A stretch of 64,000 nt of DNA. Origin: Sipunculus nudus. Taxonomy: Eukaryota > Annelida > Sipuncula > Golfingiida > Sipunculidae. Under the pieces are notes generated by a model. It made no database searches. It saw only the letters and a program-made list of their open reading frames with translations, and was not told the origin of the DNA. A program made the position numbers and the translations under genes. Positions 24,794-37,113 of the stretch are shown here, piece after piece (positions within the stretch are counted from its first letter, which is position 1; every line of letters begins with the position of its first letter). Location of the stretch: contig CM049306.1 of the NCBI GenBank assembly GCA_026874595.1, forward strand, positions 66,098,019-66,162,018. The letters run 5' to 3'.

Positions 24794-25875
24794 TTATTTA
24801 TTTGGGAGGGGTCGAAAAAAAACAATTTATTTGAGCAAATATGAATGCAATGACAGTATACTAACCAGTGGTATAATGATGATAAGGCTATTTGTTGAAG
24901 GATCTATAGTGTATAAAAAACTGCAAGCTTTCAATTTGACATATACAAGGTTATGATTAACTATGCTGATGAGGGGATTTATGAATTTGTGACTGTATGA
25001 CATGATATCTTGACAAGATCGGTCTTGACAAAGTACATTATTTTGATGACCCTCACGTCTACAAATTACACAATATTGACATAATTTCTGGCATGTACAT
25101 AGGTACCTATGGACAAATGGTCAACAGTACTGAACCACCTAGAAGGTTAAAATATTAAAAATATGATGAAATGTAGATAAAGTTTGAGAGGAAGAGGTAA
25201 TTTGGGCCATGGTTGGTTAATATGATTGAAGAAAATGTTGCAAATAATATTTGAGATCTGACCATGCCTTTCCATTGGTTACATTTTTGATAAGCTGTTG
25301 ACAGTTCAACAGTTTACACATTTGTCTGATGAGATCCAATTTATATGGTAAACCTTTTTTATCAATTTTATGATATGTATACAGTTGCCATAACGTCCCC
25401 ACTCCAATGCCTCTGTCTCTCTGTAGATATTTTCTTTAATTATTAAATTTTATGCTATAGACATAAAACTATTGTTCACAGTGCCAAGGAGCAAAGCCTC
25501 AGTGGGATGAAGAAGGGGATGGTGAGAGTTACAACACCATTGCATATACATACAGGATATGAAAAAAAAAGTTTATTCATGAACATTAAATATTTAAATT
25601 AGGCAGAAAGATGGAGAAACAAAGCAAATAATTTTTTTCCCCATTCTACTGAGCCAATAAAAAATTAACAATATTTGAATTTATTCCTTTTTCTCATTAC
25701 ATAATTTTTTATCCAGGTTTACGAATGTTACTATAAATTTACAGTATAATATACATGTGATTGTGAATATTTCAGTTGATTCACATTTCTAAATTGCATC
25801 AACATTTATAGCTAATGTATCTAGTTTATAGTACCTGTAAACAGAATGGGATGGAGGGAGGAAGGGAGGCAATAA

Positions 25876-25879
<4 letters not shown>

Positions 25880-25924
<45 letters not shown>

Positions 25925-25974
25925 AGAAAGAGAAAAAGCAGAGGAGAGAGAGAGAGAAAGAGAGAGAGAAAGAG
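25880..25974. repeat. (GA)n microsatellite
   Basis: Pure GA at 25880-25917, then interrupted GA/GAAA to about 25974. It sits at the same place in element F as the longer array in element K. The Ser/Leu-rich readings are artefacts. Confidence 0.95.
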
Positions 25975-26667
25975 AGGCTCTCTGGTAATTACTGCCTGAC
26001 CCAGCCTGACCCAGACACTCAAGTGGCAGTAGGTCAGACCTGAATGGGTTATGTAACTGCCCAGTACACTGCATTTATACTGACCTGATGTAAACAATGA
26101 AGACTTGGTACCTGGAAACTTGAATAAAATCTACAGTTTTTGATCAATTAGTTTCAAATTTCAGATTTTAACAGATGAAATGCTAATGTGTACATGCTGT
26201 GAAAATTAAATTCACAGCACTAACAGGAAAAATTTAAATATTTTTAATTTTTTAAATGGTATCAGGAAAAAAGAAAAGTATTCTCAACTATGAAACTAAT
26301 ACATGTGTTAAAATTAATCCAAGGATCAAAACACCCAATATATTATACCAGGAGCAAACTGGAGTTGGGAATGTTTAATTTTATGAACTGAAATAAAGGA
26401 TCAGCAATATAAATTTTGATTATTTAGCCAGTATCATGTAACAACTGATACAACCATGAGTTATAAGTCAAACAAATTAAAATCTTTAATGAGCACTCTG
26501 ATGAACATCCACACTTTCATAGCAATACATCACTTTGTGGACACAATTAAATGTGCACTTTAATCATTGTTACCCTGGTGGTACAATACAAAATCTAAAA
26601 TGTAGCATAGCCAAAAATAAAATAAAATACAGAAAATTATAACATTCATCTAGTTTATGCACCAGCT

Positions 26668-26679
26668 GGGGGGGGGGGG
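26668..26679. repeat. Poly-G tract (12 G)
   Basis: Shared in position with a shorter, interrupted G tract near 42870 in element J. Confidence 0.9.
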
Positions 26680-28188
26680 TGCAGAGGGGAAGCCTGCTAG
26701 TAGTGGCCAAGCTGGGCCAAGGTAAGCTGCCTGGGATGGGTTACATAATGCAAGTGAAGGCTGTACTACTAGGTGGGCTAGATGTAAACAACACTTGACA
26801 TGGTGTATGAAAACATGAATAAAAGCTATTCATTCCAATCAATTTCTTTTGAAAGTTCAGATTTTAAAAGATCAAATCCTTATGCATATATGCTGGGAAA
26901 ATTAAATCAACAGTGCCAAAGTTGGACAAAATTTAAGGTATTGATTTTTTATTTATGCTAATAACTTGAAAAATTTTCAAAATTCAGATCTAATTTTGGG
27001 TAAACAATTGAATCTTGATTAAATAAAGTTATATTCCTGAAAAAAAGTCTCTAGGTTCAGCAATTATCATGTAAGTGAGTAAATATATTTCCTGATTTTT
27101 TTAAAAATTGCATTATGTTTTGGCCCATAACTTCAAAATAATACCCAATACTGACCTAATTTTTGGTATGTTCATAGAAAATGTATGGAAGAATATGAAT
27201 ACTAAATATGATCAAAAACAGATCAGTGGTTTTGATATTAGGCAGCCTTGAAGTGTAACAATGGCTTTTTTTTATGGAAAACAGAATTTTTTTCCTTAAT
27301 ATCTCGAAGGAACAAAGTCCTAATGACCCAATTTTCGGTATGGTAGGAGATTTTGGGGACATCTAAAATTATGTCAACAGCCTGGGGAGCATAGAGATGT
27401 GCACTGAATGACCTACAGTCATCAAAGTGGACTGCTTGACAATGTAAGAGAATACAACAAGAGCCTCCAAAAAAATTCAATAACTAGCCTAATTTTGCAG
27501 CTTTTATTTTCAAATTTCAGATTTTAACAGATTATATCCTTATGTATACATGGTGTGAAAATTAAATCCACAGTACTAATAGGAAAAAAACGTGCCATGG
27601 CCAAAGTTGGGCAAAATTTAAGGTACCAATTTTACATTTTTGCCAAAATTTAAAAAAATTTAACAAATTTTATCTAATTTTTGGTATACAATTAAATTTT
27701 GATTAATTAAAGTTGTATTACTGGAAAAAAGTCCCTACCTTTAACACTTTTGGTCTTAAGTGACCAAATATCTTCCTGATTTTTTTACAAAGTCCATTAT
27801 GTTTGGGCCCATAACTTTTTTAAATTATATAATACTGACTTAATATCTGGCATGTACATAGGAACTATATAGAGGAATATTTATGGTAAATATGAAGAAA
27901 ACCAGATGAGTGGTTTTGATATTAGGCAGTCCTGAAGTGTGAAAATAGATTTCCAATAAAAAATTGAGGTTTTTCCTTAATATCTCAAAGGAACGAAGTC
28001 CTATTGACCCAATTTTTGGCATGGTAGGAGATTATGGGGACATCTAACTGTATGCCGAAATTCAGATTCGTAGGTCCAACGGTGTCTAAACGTGCCAGTC
28101 TTCAGACGGACATCCAGACGGACGGACGGACGGACGGACAGACAGACGGACGACGGACAATGGACCATGACTATAGTCAGCTGAGCTA

Positions 28189-28310
28189 AAAACAGATGAG
28201 TGGTTTTGATATTAAGCAGTCCTGAAGTGTGAAAATAGGATTTTAATAAAAAATTGAGGCCACATCTACGGACGGACGGACGACAGACAATGGACCACGA
28301 CTATAGCTCA
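28189..28310 (+). mobile_element. D1 element, third segment and damaged 3' end
   Basis: Resumes with AAAACAGATGAGTGGTTTTG after element F. It then lacks about 165 bp normally present between AAATTGAGG and CCACATCTACGG. A short GACG tract and a shortened hairpin (ACTATAGCTCAGCTGACTAT) end it. Confidence 0.6.
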
Positions 28311-28616
28311 GCTGACTATAACGTGCCATTGCCAAAGTTACATTTGTTTTGATATTAGGCAGCCTTTAAGTGTAACAATGGCTTTTTTTTATGGAAAACA
28401 GAGGTTTTTCCTTAATATCTGGAAGGAACGAAGTCCTAATGACTCAATTTTCGGTATGGTAGGAGATTTTGGGGACATCTAATGGTATGCACAATTTTGG
28501 ATTTGTAGGTCCAACAGTTTTAAAAAGTGCCCTGTTAACGGATGAATGGCCAGATGGACGGACGACGGACAAAGGACCACGACTATAGCTCAGATGACTT
28601 ATAGTCAGCTGAGCTA
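28311..28616 (+). mobile_element. Family B 3' end fragment
   Basis: Carries the usual order GATATTAGGCAGCC, TTTTGGGGACATCTAATG, GACGGACGACGGAC and a complete 3' hairpin ending CAGCTGAGCTA. It may be the lost tail of D2; this is not proven. Confidence 0.6.
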
Positions 28617-29071
28617 AAATCTTTTATTTATTTATTGTTTATTGTTATGTTGTTGGTCAAAACAAATAATCCATGTGTATGGTTGGACACCTGAATCAAC
28701 TGGTGCCAGCTATAAGCTGCCTGGCTGACCAGCATATGCCTTGCCTCAAGCATGTATAATTTGCCTGAAAGGTCACAAGGTGACATACAGGTGACTAAAG
28801 AGGGGCTGGGTAGAGCCTGGGTGTGACAAGTCTCATAAAAACATTAATCAAAGCTACAGTTTATGGCCAATTTCTTACAACTTTCAAAACTAACAAGCTG
28901 AAATCTGTATGTGTGCATGATATTAAAATTATGTCAACAGTGCTTACAGGAAACAATCATGCCATTGTCAAAGTTGAGAGCTGGCCTGGGAAGCTGGGGA
29001 GCTGAGCTCTAGCAAACTGCATAACACTAGCTTAATCTAAATAATACTTTATACAGTGCTTGAAAACTTGA
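28617..29071 (+). mobile_element. Diverged E-type fragment hosting E2
   Basis: Aligns with 30100-30480 and then with 30890-30975 (GCTGGGGAGCTGAGCTCTAG, GTGCTTGAAAACTTG). The element at 29072 splits it. It resumes at 31794 with ATAAAATCTACC, as in 51608-51620 uninterrupted. Confidence 0.65.
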
Positions 29072-31793
29072 ACAAGGGACCTATGGGTCACGACGCTCAG
29101 CTGTTATATATGATAAAAAAATATTATTTAGAAATGAGGCACATGCTGGTTTTGTGTGGTAATAAATATAAGCTGTATTATGAGTTGTTGTTGTTTAGCT
29201 TATGTATGATTTTGATAGTACCTTTGGAGACAGAGAAGAGGATTGATTTCATCTATTTTATTAACAAATGGAGTACTATTGTCACACAGATTTTGACTTG
29301 GCCATATAACTTATAAGCAGAACATATAATATAAGAGTTTAACTATTTATTAAAAAAAATTACAAATATTGTCCCAAATATAATTTTTATAAAAAATAAT
29401 AAGAGAATCATATGATTTTTTAAATGGAATATAACTGATATGATTATTAAAATAATATTAAAGAATATATTCATGAATGCATTCATGAATACATTTTGAA
29501 AGTATTTGCACGAGTATTAATATACTTTCATTTTTACCTAAATTCCTATTCTTTATGCAAGAAATTTTATAATGGAGTACATAATCATATTCGTATTTAA
29601 ATACAATTACAAAGTATTCGCACCATGTCTGGTATTTATTCAGTTTCACCAACAAATGATGTTGAGAATCCAGAATATACAAAATTCACACATTTAAATA
29701 ATGATCATAAGTACCTGGTTTTATGGCTTTTATTTATATTAAAAAATAACTGTAAAAAATTCATTTTGGACTAATTTCACATCAATGTACACACTAGACA
29801 CAGTAGGAATCTAGATTAATATTATCAACTGCATCTTTGTCTTTCATTAATTTCCTTCATATGATCCCTAATGATTAGTAATGAATAATATGATTTACTT
29901 CTTTATCATTAAAATTGAACTGAAAAATGCCATAGGTGACTGCATGGTATTATTTGGAATATGTGACATTCTACCCATCGATACAAGATTCTTATATCAT
30001 CAGTAACTGCAAGTTAATTTCCTGTTATTATAAACTAACAAATTCCTTTTCTATTTTTCTTTAATTTGTTATTAAAAACCAATAAAAATTTATTAATTTG
30101 TTTATTGTTATGTTGTTGGTTAAAACTACTAGATGAGTTGGGTTGGACACCTGGATCAACTGTGGCTGGCCATAAGCTGCCTGGATGCCTCGCCTCAAGC
30201 GTGCATAATTTGATGAAAGGTCAACAAGGTCAACATACAGGTGACTCAAGAGGGGCTGGAGAGAGCCAAAGTCTGACAGGGTCTCATAAAAAACATTAAT
30301 AAAAGCTACAATTTTTGGCCAATTTCTTTCAGCTTTCTACACTAAAAAGCTGAAATCCTAATGTGTGCATGATATGAAATTTATATCAACAGTGCTCACA
30401 GGACACAAACGTGCCATGGTCACAGTTGGGCAAAATTTAAGGTACTAATTTTATATTTATACTAATAACTTATAAAATTTGAAAAATTCAGAACTAATTT
30501 TGGGTATTCAATTGAATCTTGATTAAATAATGTTACATCCCTGACAAAAAAATCTCTAGCTTCAGCAATGCCCTTGTTAAGGGAGTAAATATATTTCTTG
30601 ATTTTTTACAAAGTGCATTATGTTTGGGCCCATAACTTAAAACAATTACGCAATACTGACATCATTCTGGCATGTGCATAGAGAATGAAAAATATGTATA
30701 TTATTTATGATTAAAGTCAGATCAGTGGTTTTGATATTAGGAAGTCTTGAAGTGTAACAATGGGTTTTTAATGGAAAAATGAAGTTTTTCATTAATATCT
30801 CGAAGGTATTAAGTCCTAGTGACCAAATTCTTGGCATGGTAGGGGATTTTGGAGACATCTAACTGTATGCCGAATTTAAGGAACTAAGAGCTGAAGCTGG
30901 GGAGCTGAGCTCTTGCAAACTGCATAACACTAGCTTGATGTAAACAATATGTTACATGGTGCTTGAAAACTTATTAAAATCTACAGTTTTTGATCAACTG
31001 GTTTCAAATTTTTGGTGTTAACAGTTGAAATGCTAACAAAAACATGCTGTGAAAATTAAATCCACAGTACTTACAGGAAAAAAACGTGCCATGGTCAAAG
31101 TTGGGCTAAATTTAAGGTACCAATTTTTTATTTTTATTAATATTTTAGAAAATTTAAAAGATTTTCATCTAATTTTGGGTATACAATTTAATTTTGATTA
31201 ATTAAAGTTATATTACTGGAAAAAAGGTCGATAGCTTTAACATTTTTTGTGTTAAGTGATCAAATATCTTTCCTGATTTTTTACAAAATGCATTATGTTT
31301 GGGCCCATAACAAAGTTATATTACTGGAAAAAAGGTCGATAGCTTTAACATTTTTTGTGTTAAGTGATCAAATATCTTTCCTGATTTTTTACAAAATGCA
31401 TTATGTTTGGGCCCATAACTTTTTTAAATTAAATAATACAGACATAATTTCTGGCATGTACATAGGAACTATATAGAGGAATATTTATGGTACATATGAA
31501 GAAAAACAGATGAGTGGTTTTGATATTAGGCAGTCCTGAAGTGTGAAAATAGGTTTTTAATAAAAAATTGAGGTTTTTCCTTAATTTCTCAAAGGAACGA
31601 AGTTGCAAAGACCCAGTTTTCGGCTTGGTAGGAGATCTTGGGGACATCTAACATTATGCCGAATTTTGGATTCCTAGGTCTTACGGTTTCAAAACGTGCC
31701 ACATCTACGGACGGACGGACGGACGGACAGACGGACGGACGACGGACAATGGACCACGACTATAGCTCAGATGACTTATAGTCAGCTGAGCTA
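29072..31793 (+). mobile_element. Family B, E subfamily (E2), full length
   Basis: The reference copy of the subfamily: 5' ACAAGGGACCTATGGGTCAC then GACGCTCAGCTG; 3' a GACG tract (about 31708-31745) and a 13-bp-stem hairpin with arms AGCTCAGATGACT and AGTCAGCTGAGCT, ending GCTA. The host reads CTTGA/ATAAAATC across the site, so no bases were duplicated. The length is 2722 bp, including a 108-bp internal duplication. No transposase or RepHel coding is seen. Confidence 0.85.
31204..31419 (+). repeat. Exact 108-bp tandem duplication
   Basis: 31204-31311 and 31312-31419 appear identical (AAAGTTATATTACTGG to GGGCCCATAAC). The other E-subfamily copies have a single unit, so the duplication is private to this copy and recent. 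Confidence 0.9.
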
Positions 31794-32440
31794 ATAAAAT
31801 CTACCATTTTTGATCAACTGGTTTCAAATTTCAGATGTTAACAGATTTTTTTCCTGTAACTGTTGTGGATTTAATTTTCACAGCATGTTTTAATAAGCAT
31901 TTCATCTGTTAACATCTGAAATTTTAAACCAGTTGAACAAAAATCTGGTCAACTCTTGGCAAAATATATATTAATGCTAATAACCTATAAAATTTGAAAA
32001 ATTCAGATCTAATTTTGGGTATAAAATTAAATCTTGATTAAATATAGTTACATACCTGAAAAAAAATCTCTAGCTTCAGCAATTCTCAAAATAAGGGAGT
32101 AAATATATTTCCTGAATTTTTACAAAGTGCATTATGTTTGGGCCCATAACTACAAGAATTTAAAAAATATTGAACTAATTTCTGGTATGAACATAGGAAA
32201 TATATAGAGGATTTAATATATTAAAAAATGATCAATATCAGGTCTGTGGTTTTGAAATTAGCCAGTCTTGAAGTGTAACAATGGGTTTTTAAGGGAAAAT
32301 GGAGGTTCTTCCTTAATATCTTGATGAAACAAAGTCCTAGTCACCCAATATTTGTATGGTAGGAGATTTTGGGGACATCTAATGGTATGCAGAATTTCAG
32401 ATTTGTAGGTAGGACGGTTTCAAAAACAGTTTCAAATCTC
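31794..32440 (+). mobile_element. E-type remnant with internal inverted segment
   Basis: Continues the host of E2, then has CAGATGTTAACAG followed about 60 bp later by its inverse (CTGTTAACATCTGAAAT), a local inverted duplication near 31820-31945. From 31960 it follows the forward order to GGTAGGAGATTTTGGGGACA and ends without a 3' hairpin. Confidence 0.55.
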
Positions 32441-32731
32441 ATTGTCCCCTCACGGCGGGATCTGGTTTACTTGGTAATGCTAGCTTCTGTCATTTCTGAG
32501 ATTACTATGTCAACTGGTATGCTTATTTTGCCAGACGATTAAGTTCAAATTTGTGTAACCCTACTAAAATTTATCAAACACAAACCATTTGAACAAACTT
32601 GAGAGGGCTTGCCTCTGGGATCATTTCTGTAAAATATTGAATAATTTGCTGAACCATTTACAAGAAGAAGACTTTTAAAGGTTTACCAGCTTTTCCCCTA
32701 TAAAATCTAAGTAAATGCATGCAGATAGCAA
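32440..32731 (+). mobile_element. Family C interior, left part
   Basis: Matches 40915-41140 (CTTGGTAATGCTAGCTTCTG, TGAACAAACTTGAGAG, TAAAATCTAAGTAAATGCA). It stops at GATAGCAA where an ACAAGGGACC end begins. The same family appears to resume at 37958 (AAAATAAGTGTAATCCCACA). Confidence 0.6.
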
Positions 32732-32764
32732 ACAAGGGACCTATGGGTCACATCGCTCAGCTGA
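32732..32764 (+). mobile_element. Family B 5' terminus (L), body replaced
   Basis: ACAAGGGACCTATGGGTCAC then ATCGCTCAGCTG is followed at once by family A array sequence instead of any family B body. A matching 3' end may be the one at 37950-37957. Confidence 0.7.
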
Positions 32765-32769
32765 ATTTT

Positions 32770-33894
32770 GGAAAATATTAGTAACTGCAAAATCTATACA
32801 CAAGCAGAATTTTGGCAAAATCGGTCAAACGGTTCCTGAGATATGAGTTTGGATGTCTGCAGAGTAAACCTGAATGTAGGTGGCACCACCTGTCATAAAA
32901 TCAAGAGAGCTGTCAAGGATGTATAAACCTGCAAAATTTCAGGCGGATAAGTCAAACCACTTCTGAGATATGAGTGATTTTATCCCAAGGCAGATGAACA
33001 GAGTGTCCATAAGTGGTTGCAGGTGGCGCCACCAGTTTTGCCTATGATGAAGAGCCATGTGAGATCTATACACAAGCAGAATTTTGGCCCAATCGGTCAA
33101 ACGGTTCAGGAGATATGAGTTTGGATGTCTGCAGAGTAAACCTGAATGTAGGTGGCGCCACCTGTCATAAAATCAAGAGAGCTGTCCAGGATGTATAAAC
33201 CTGCAAAATTTCAGGCGGATAAGTCAAACCACTTCTGAGATATGAGTGATTTTATCCCAAGGCAGATGAACAGATGGACACTGTGCATAATTGGTTGCAG
33301 GTGGCGCCACCAGTTTTGCCTATGATGAAGAGCTATGTGAGATCTATACACAAGCAGAATTTTGGCCCAATCGGTCAAACGGTTCCTGAGATATGAGTTT
33401 GGATGTCTGCAGAGTAAACCTGAATGTAGGTGGCGCCACCTGTCATAAAATCAAGAGAGCTGTCCAGGATGTATAAACCTGCAAAATTTCAGGCAGATAA
33501 GTCAAACCACTTCTGAGATATGAGTGATCTTATCCCAAGGCAGATGAACAGATGGACAGTGTGCCTAAGTAGTTGCATTTTTAGTGTATGTTATAAAGCT
33601 ATCAAAGGGCTACATTTGTGCAAAATTTTAAGCCTAATCGGTCAAACAGTTCCCGAGATATGTCGGTTTATGTGTGGAAACAGATGCACAAATGGACGCT
33701 GGGCAGAGCAAAGGTCAGAGGTCAACAAAAAATGAGGGCGCAGCAGTTCACATGTGACCGATCATAATTCCAAATTTAAAAAATTCTGCCCATTGGTTAT
33801 GGAGGAGTTCTCTGGAAACCTATGCGGCGATGGCGGCAGCGTCAGCATCTGACAGAAAACATAGTATCCGCAAAACTCTGTTTTGGTGGATACA
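32770..33894 (+). mobile_element. Family A element, 5' truncated
   Basis: About three 278-bp units (dodecamers at 33022, 33151, 33300 and 33429), then the family A tail and the 3' hairpin TATCCGCAAAACTCTGTTTT plus GGTGGATACA. The right flank ATGATTGTAGC is continuous in the copy at 710-725. The left terminus is missing. Confidence 0.8.
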
Positions 33895-34680
33895 ATGATT
33901 GTAGCTGGCACCACCAGTCTTATATACAACAAAGAGATATATAAATATGCCCAATGTCAGACTGATATGTCAAACCCCTCCTGTGAAATAAGCAGGGACA
34001 TACACTGTGCAAAAATTATTGTAGGTGGCGCCACCAGTCTTGTACACTATAAAGCTACCCGATATGTATAAACATGCCAAATTTTAGGCTGATGTATCAA
34101 ATTCCTCTGTAGAAATATGCAGGCGCATACACTGCAAAAGTCAATGTAGGTGGCACCACATGTCTTGTAAATAAGAATACCATCAAAGACACATAGACAG
34201 ATCAAAGTATCAGTCCAATACATCAAAATTCCAAGTTGAGGCTGACAAGGCTTAGGTCAGGAAGGCAGTTGCCCCCGAGTGACCTGTGACAAATTGCTGC
34301 CTCAAGCTACTGCACTGAGTGAACTCTTGACCTGCACCTGGCTAGACTGAGTGAACTTTTGAACTGTACCTGGCTGCACTGAGTGAACTCTTGACCTATT
34401 GCATAATCTGACACAGTTGGAAGTCTGCAAAAGCTATAAATGGATTCAGGCTGAACTTTGGTGTCAAATATGATGCAGTTAGCAGTCTTCCAAAGCTATA
34501 AATAGAATGCAGCTACTGCACTGAGTGAACTCTTGACCTCTACCTTGCTGCACTTTTTCCAATCCTGGCACTGTGCCAAAACTATTTATAGAGCTGACAT
34601 CATCTTGGCTAATGGCCAACATCAAGGCACTGGCAATCTCCCAATGGTAAACCCAGTGCTGCCATCTGTACACATAAGTG
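33895..34680. repeat. Copy of the composite tandem block
   Basis: Collinear with 710-1440: ~130-bp units with GGTGGCGCCACC (34024-34035), then GCACTGAGTGAACTCTTGAC units. The right part near 34600 differs from copy 1. Confidence 0.65.
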
Positions 34681-34699
34681 GTTCCTACTTGAAATAACT

Positions 34700-36147
34700 T
34701 TGAAATTTATTTTACCAATACAAAATGCTTTTCAGCTGACTTTTTGTAAAAAAGAAATCAGGAATATATGTAAATTTATTACAGATGCATACTGAATGCA
34801 AAATTAAAATACAGATATATCTCATTGATGGCAAATTCTTGAATTAAGTTGAGTAGAGATACCAATAGTTTATAATCCATGCACAGTTGTCTTTATATAG
34901 CCACAGAGAGCTGAATATCCATGATTGTAACATTGCCTGGTATGATGAATAACTTAAATCACAAATCTAAATTTTTTTTAAAAGCTTTAAAAAAACTTTC
35001 TTGTCAATATTAACCAAAGATAACCTGAAATCTAAATGTCTAGTGGCATGATGTAATAGATGCTGATAAACTGGTGCCAGGCTAGATGTAACAGCATAAC
35101 ACCGCTAACATATATGGTAAAATGACTCCATTCAATCTCCATAATTCAGCCAAATATCATTCATGTGGAACCATTAATTACAATTATTATAAGAATTATT
35201 GTAGGGATTATTCTTGTAAAATATTTAACAAACTGGCTTCAGCGGCATCAGTCGAAAAACGTTTCGTAGGTTTATAACTCATATAGGAAGATACAGCAAA
35301 CTGGCTAAGTTCAGCTTCCCATAACTCAGCCAAAAAGCACTGAACCAAAACCATTTGAACAAACTTAAATTATCAACATCTGAGGATAATTAGTGTGTGA
35401 GATTTAAGAATTTGGCCAAGTGGTTTTTGAGAAGAAGATCTTTGTAGCCACTGAGCTAAAATGGGCTGTTATGGCATATGACTAAATTCAGCTTCCCATA
35501 ACTTGGCCAAAAGTCACTGAAAAGAGACCATTTGAACAAACTTCAGAAAGCACTACCCTAGGATCCTTTCTGTGCGATATTAAACATTTTGGCCATATGG
35601 TTTCAGAGAAGAAGTTTTTTGTAGCACTCAGTGTGATACAGGCACTGATGACCCCTTACAAAAAAGGCCGATGCAGATGGCGCCACCAATACCTCAATTT
35701 CAGATATGACCTATGTGACCAATATTGGCATAAAATTTGATGATGATAGCTCCAGCCATTTCTGAGATTTAAATTTTTATATGCTTTTTTGCACAGTTAA
35801 CAAAGTTCAAACTCCTGTAACTAGGCCAAAAATCTCCGAACTGGAACCATTCGAACAAACTTGAGAAAGATTGTTCCAGGGATCATTTCTGTGAAATATT
35901 GGACAATTTGGCTGGACAATTTCGGAGAAGAAGATTTTTAAAGCTTTTTTAGCTTTTTCCATATAAAATCTAAGAAAATGCAGTTAGAAAAAAAATAAAC
36001 AAAATCCGATATAGTTTTTGGATGACTGATTATTTGCAAAAAATTTGGTGATGCTAGGTCGTGCCGTTTTTGAGATAGCTATAGTTAACGTTCAGACAAC
36101 GCACGCCGCACAACGCCACACCATCGCATAAGCTCACAAGTTCGCTA
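34700..36147 (+). mobile_element. Family C element interior and 3' end
   Basis: Tandem units open with CATAACTCAGCCAAAA-like text at about 35138, 35322, 35497 and 35817 (period about 180 bp, one longer unit). They share ACCATTTGAACAAACTT and GAGAAGAAGATCTTTGTAG. The 3' end has CGCCACACCATCGCATAAGC then TCACAAGTTCGCTA at 36134-36147. The 5' terminus is absent. Confidence 0.7.
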
Positions 36148-36473
36148 AAAAGCTGACATCGTAAAGAGTCACACAATGGCAGATGATCGTTTTAAAATGA
36201 AGTTTGAGTGCCGCCATGTGCTGAAACGCCCCGGTATTCTGCTTAAAATATTTTTAACGGCTGTACGTGGTGGGTGGTAAACAGAACAGTCACCTATTCC
36301 GTCCCAGCGTGCCTTGCGGGAATGCTGCCTTGACAAGATGGCTCCCCGCACAGGAACTTGCTTCAGGAAAAAAAACTGGCTTACCTCGACTGGCCACTTT
36401 AATTTTACTTTAAAATCACTCGTTTTCACGTGTCATTTTTCCTATACCTCCTATATGTGCATATCTCGACAAG
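36148..36473. other. CpG-richer stretch, no gene recognised
   Basis: Higher GC than its surroundings, with GAAACGCCCCGG, GACAAGATGGCTCCCCGC and GTGCCTTGCGGGAATG. Short ORFs on both strands match nothing I recognise. It adjoins the repeat at 36474 and may be the left part of that element. Confidence 0.35.
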
Positions 36474-37113
36474 GTAAATTCAGTTATTTTTTTAAATTTA
36501 GTTAAGTTGACCAGGGATGTTTTCAAAAGCATCAACAAAGTGTGACATGGAGCGATGTCAATGTACATTGTGACGATGATGATACTGAAGTAACCGGTAT
36601 GAAAATGATTTAAATCTTCCAAGTAATTCAAGGAAATGGAATTTTCATCATAGATTAAGATTTCAAAATATTACCTTTATAATTAAAATATATAGTGACT
36701 TGAAATTGATCAGCAGAATATTTTTTTCCAAAATATAATGGAAAATCAGTAGCAAACAAGAATATGGAATGGCATATAAAATCTGTATAAACACTCAGAG
36801 GTTCCTCGGCCCTTACGTCTTCCCAAACTTCATGCATGAGTGACCCTGCAAAAAAGGTGTTTTGGTGTATTTAAATAAAATGCCAAAGGAATTTTATAGT
36901 GGACAGGAATGGCCGTCTCTCAACCTACACATGTTGATTTCTAGAGGATAGCTTGATTGTGTCTTATGTCAAATCATTCCGTAGCAAAAGTTGGTAGGGT
37001 TTTAAAGGGGGGTTCTTAGTATTTGAGCCCCTCAGTGTCTTACCTGGGATTTCGACAAATTCTGGGTGCGGTTATTATCGAAAATGCAGTTTTAAGTGGA
37101 GATTTTACGGTAC
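36474..37113. repeat. Dispersed repeat, copy 2
   Basis: Aligns with 1-641 end to end, including GGAGCGATGTCAA, GAAGTAACCGGTATG and the right end GATTTTACGGTAC. After this point the two copies differ: copy 1 goes straight into TAAACATTTT, while copy 2 reaches that sequence only at 39283. Confidence 0.75.

Larger units (their letters stand above)
21944..28188 (+). mobile_element. Family B element F (J/K mosaic) with nested element
   Basis: The 5' end is ACAAGGGGCCCATGGGTCAT then GGCGCTCAGCTG. The 3' end has a GACG microsatellite and GTCAGCTGAGCTA. The flanks rejoin as TATGAGG/A/AAAACAGATGAG, the continuous sequence of other copies, so insertion was between A and A. The sequence up to about 26487 follows 48454-50519; after that it follows 42709-44377. 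The outer arm of the 3' hairpin is missing, consistent with a 16-bp deletion between two TATAG copies. Confidence 0.8.

Noticed and set aside
34100-34670. GCACTGAGTGAACTC units as part of a gene
   Set aside because: They are short degenerate tandem units shared with 1090-1440 and 39660-39920, with no stable reading frame.
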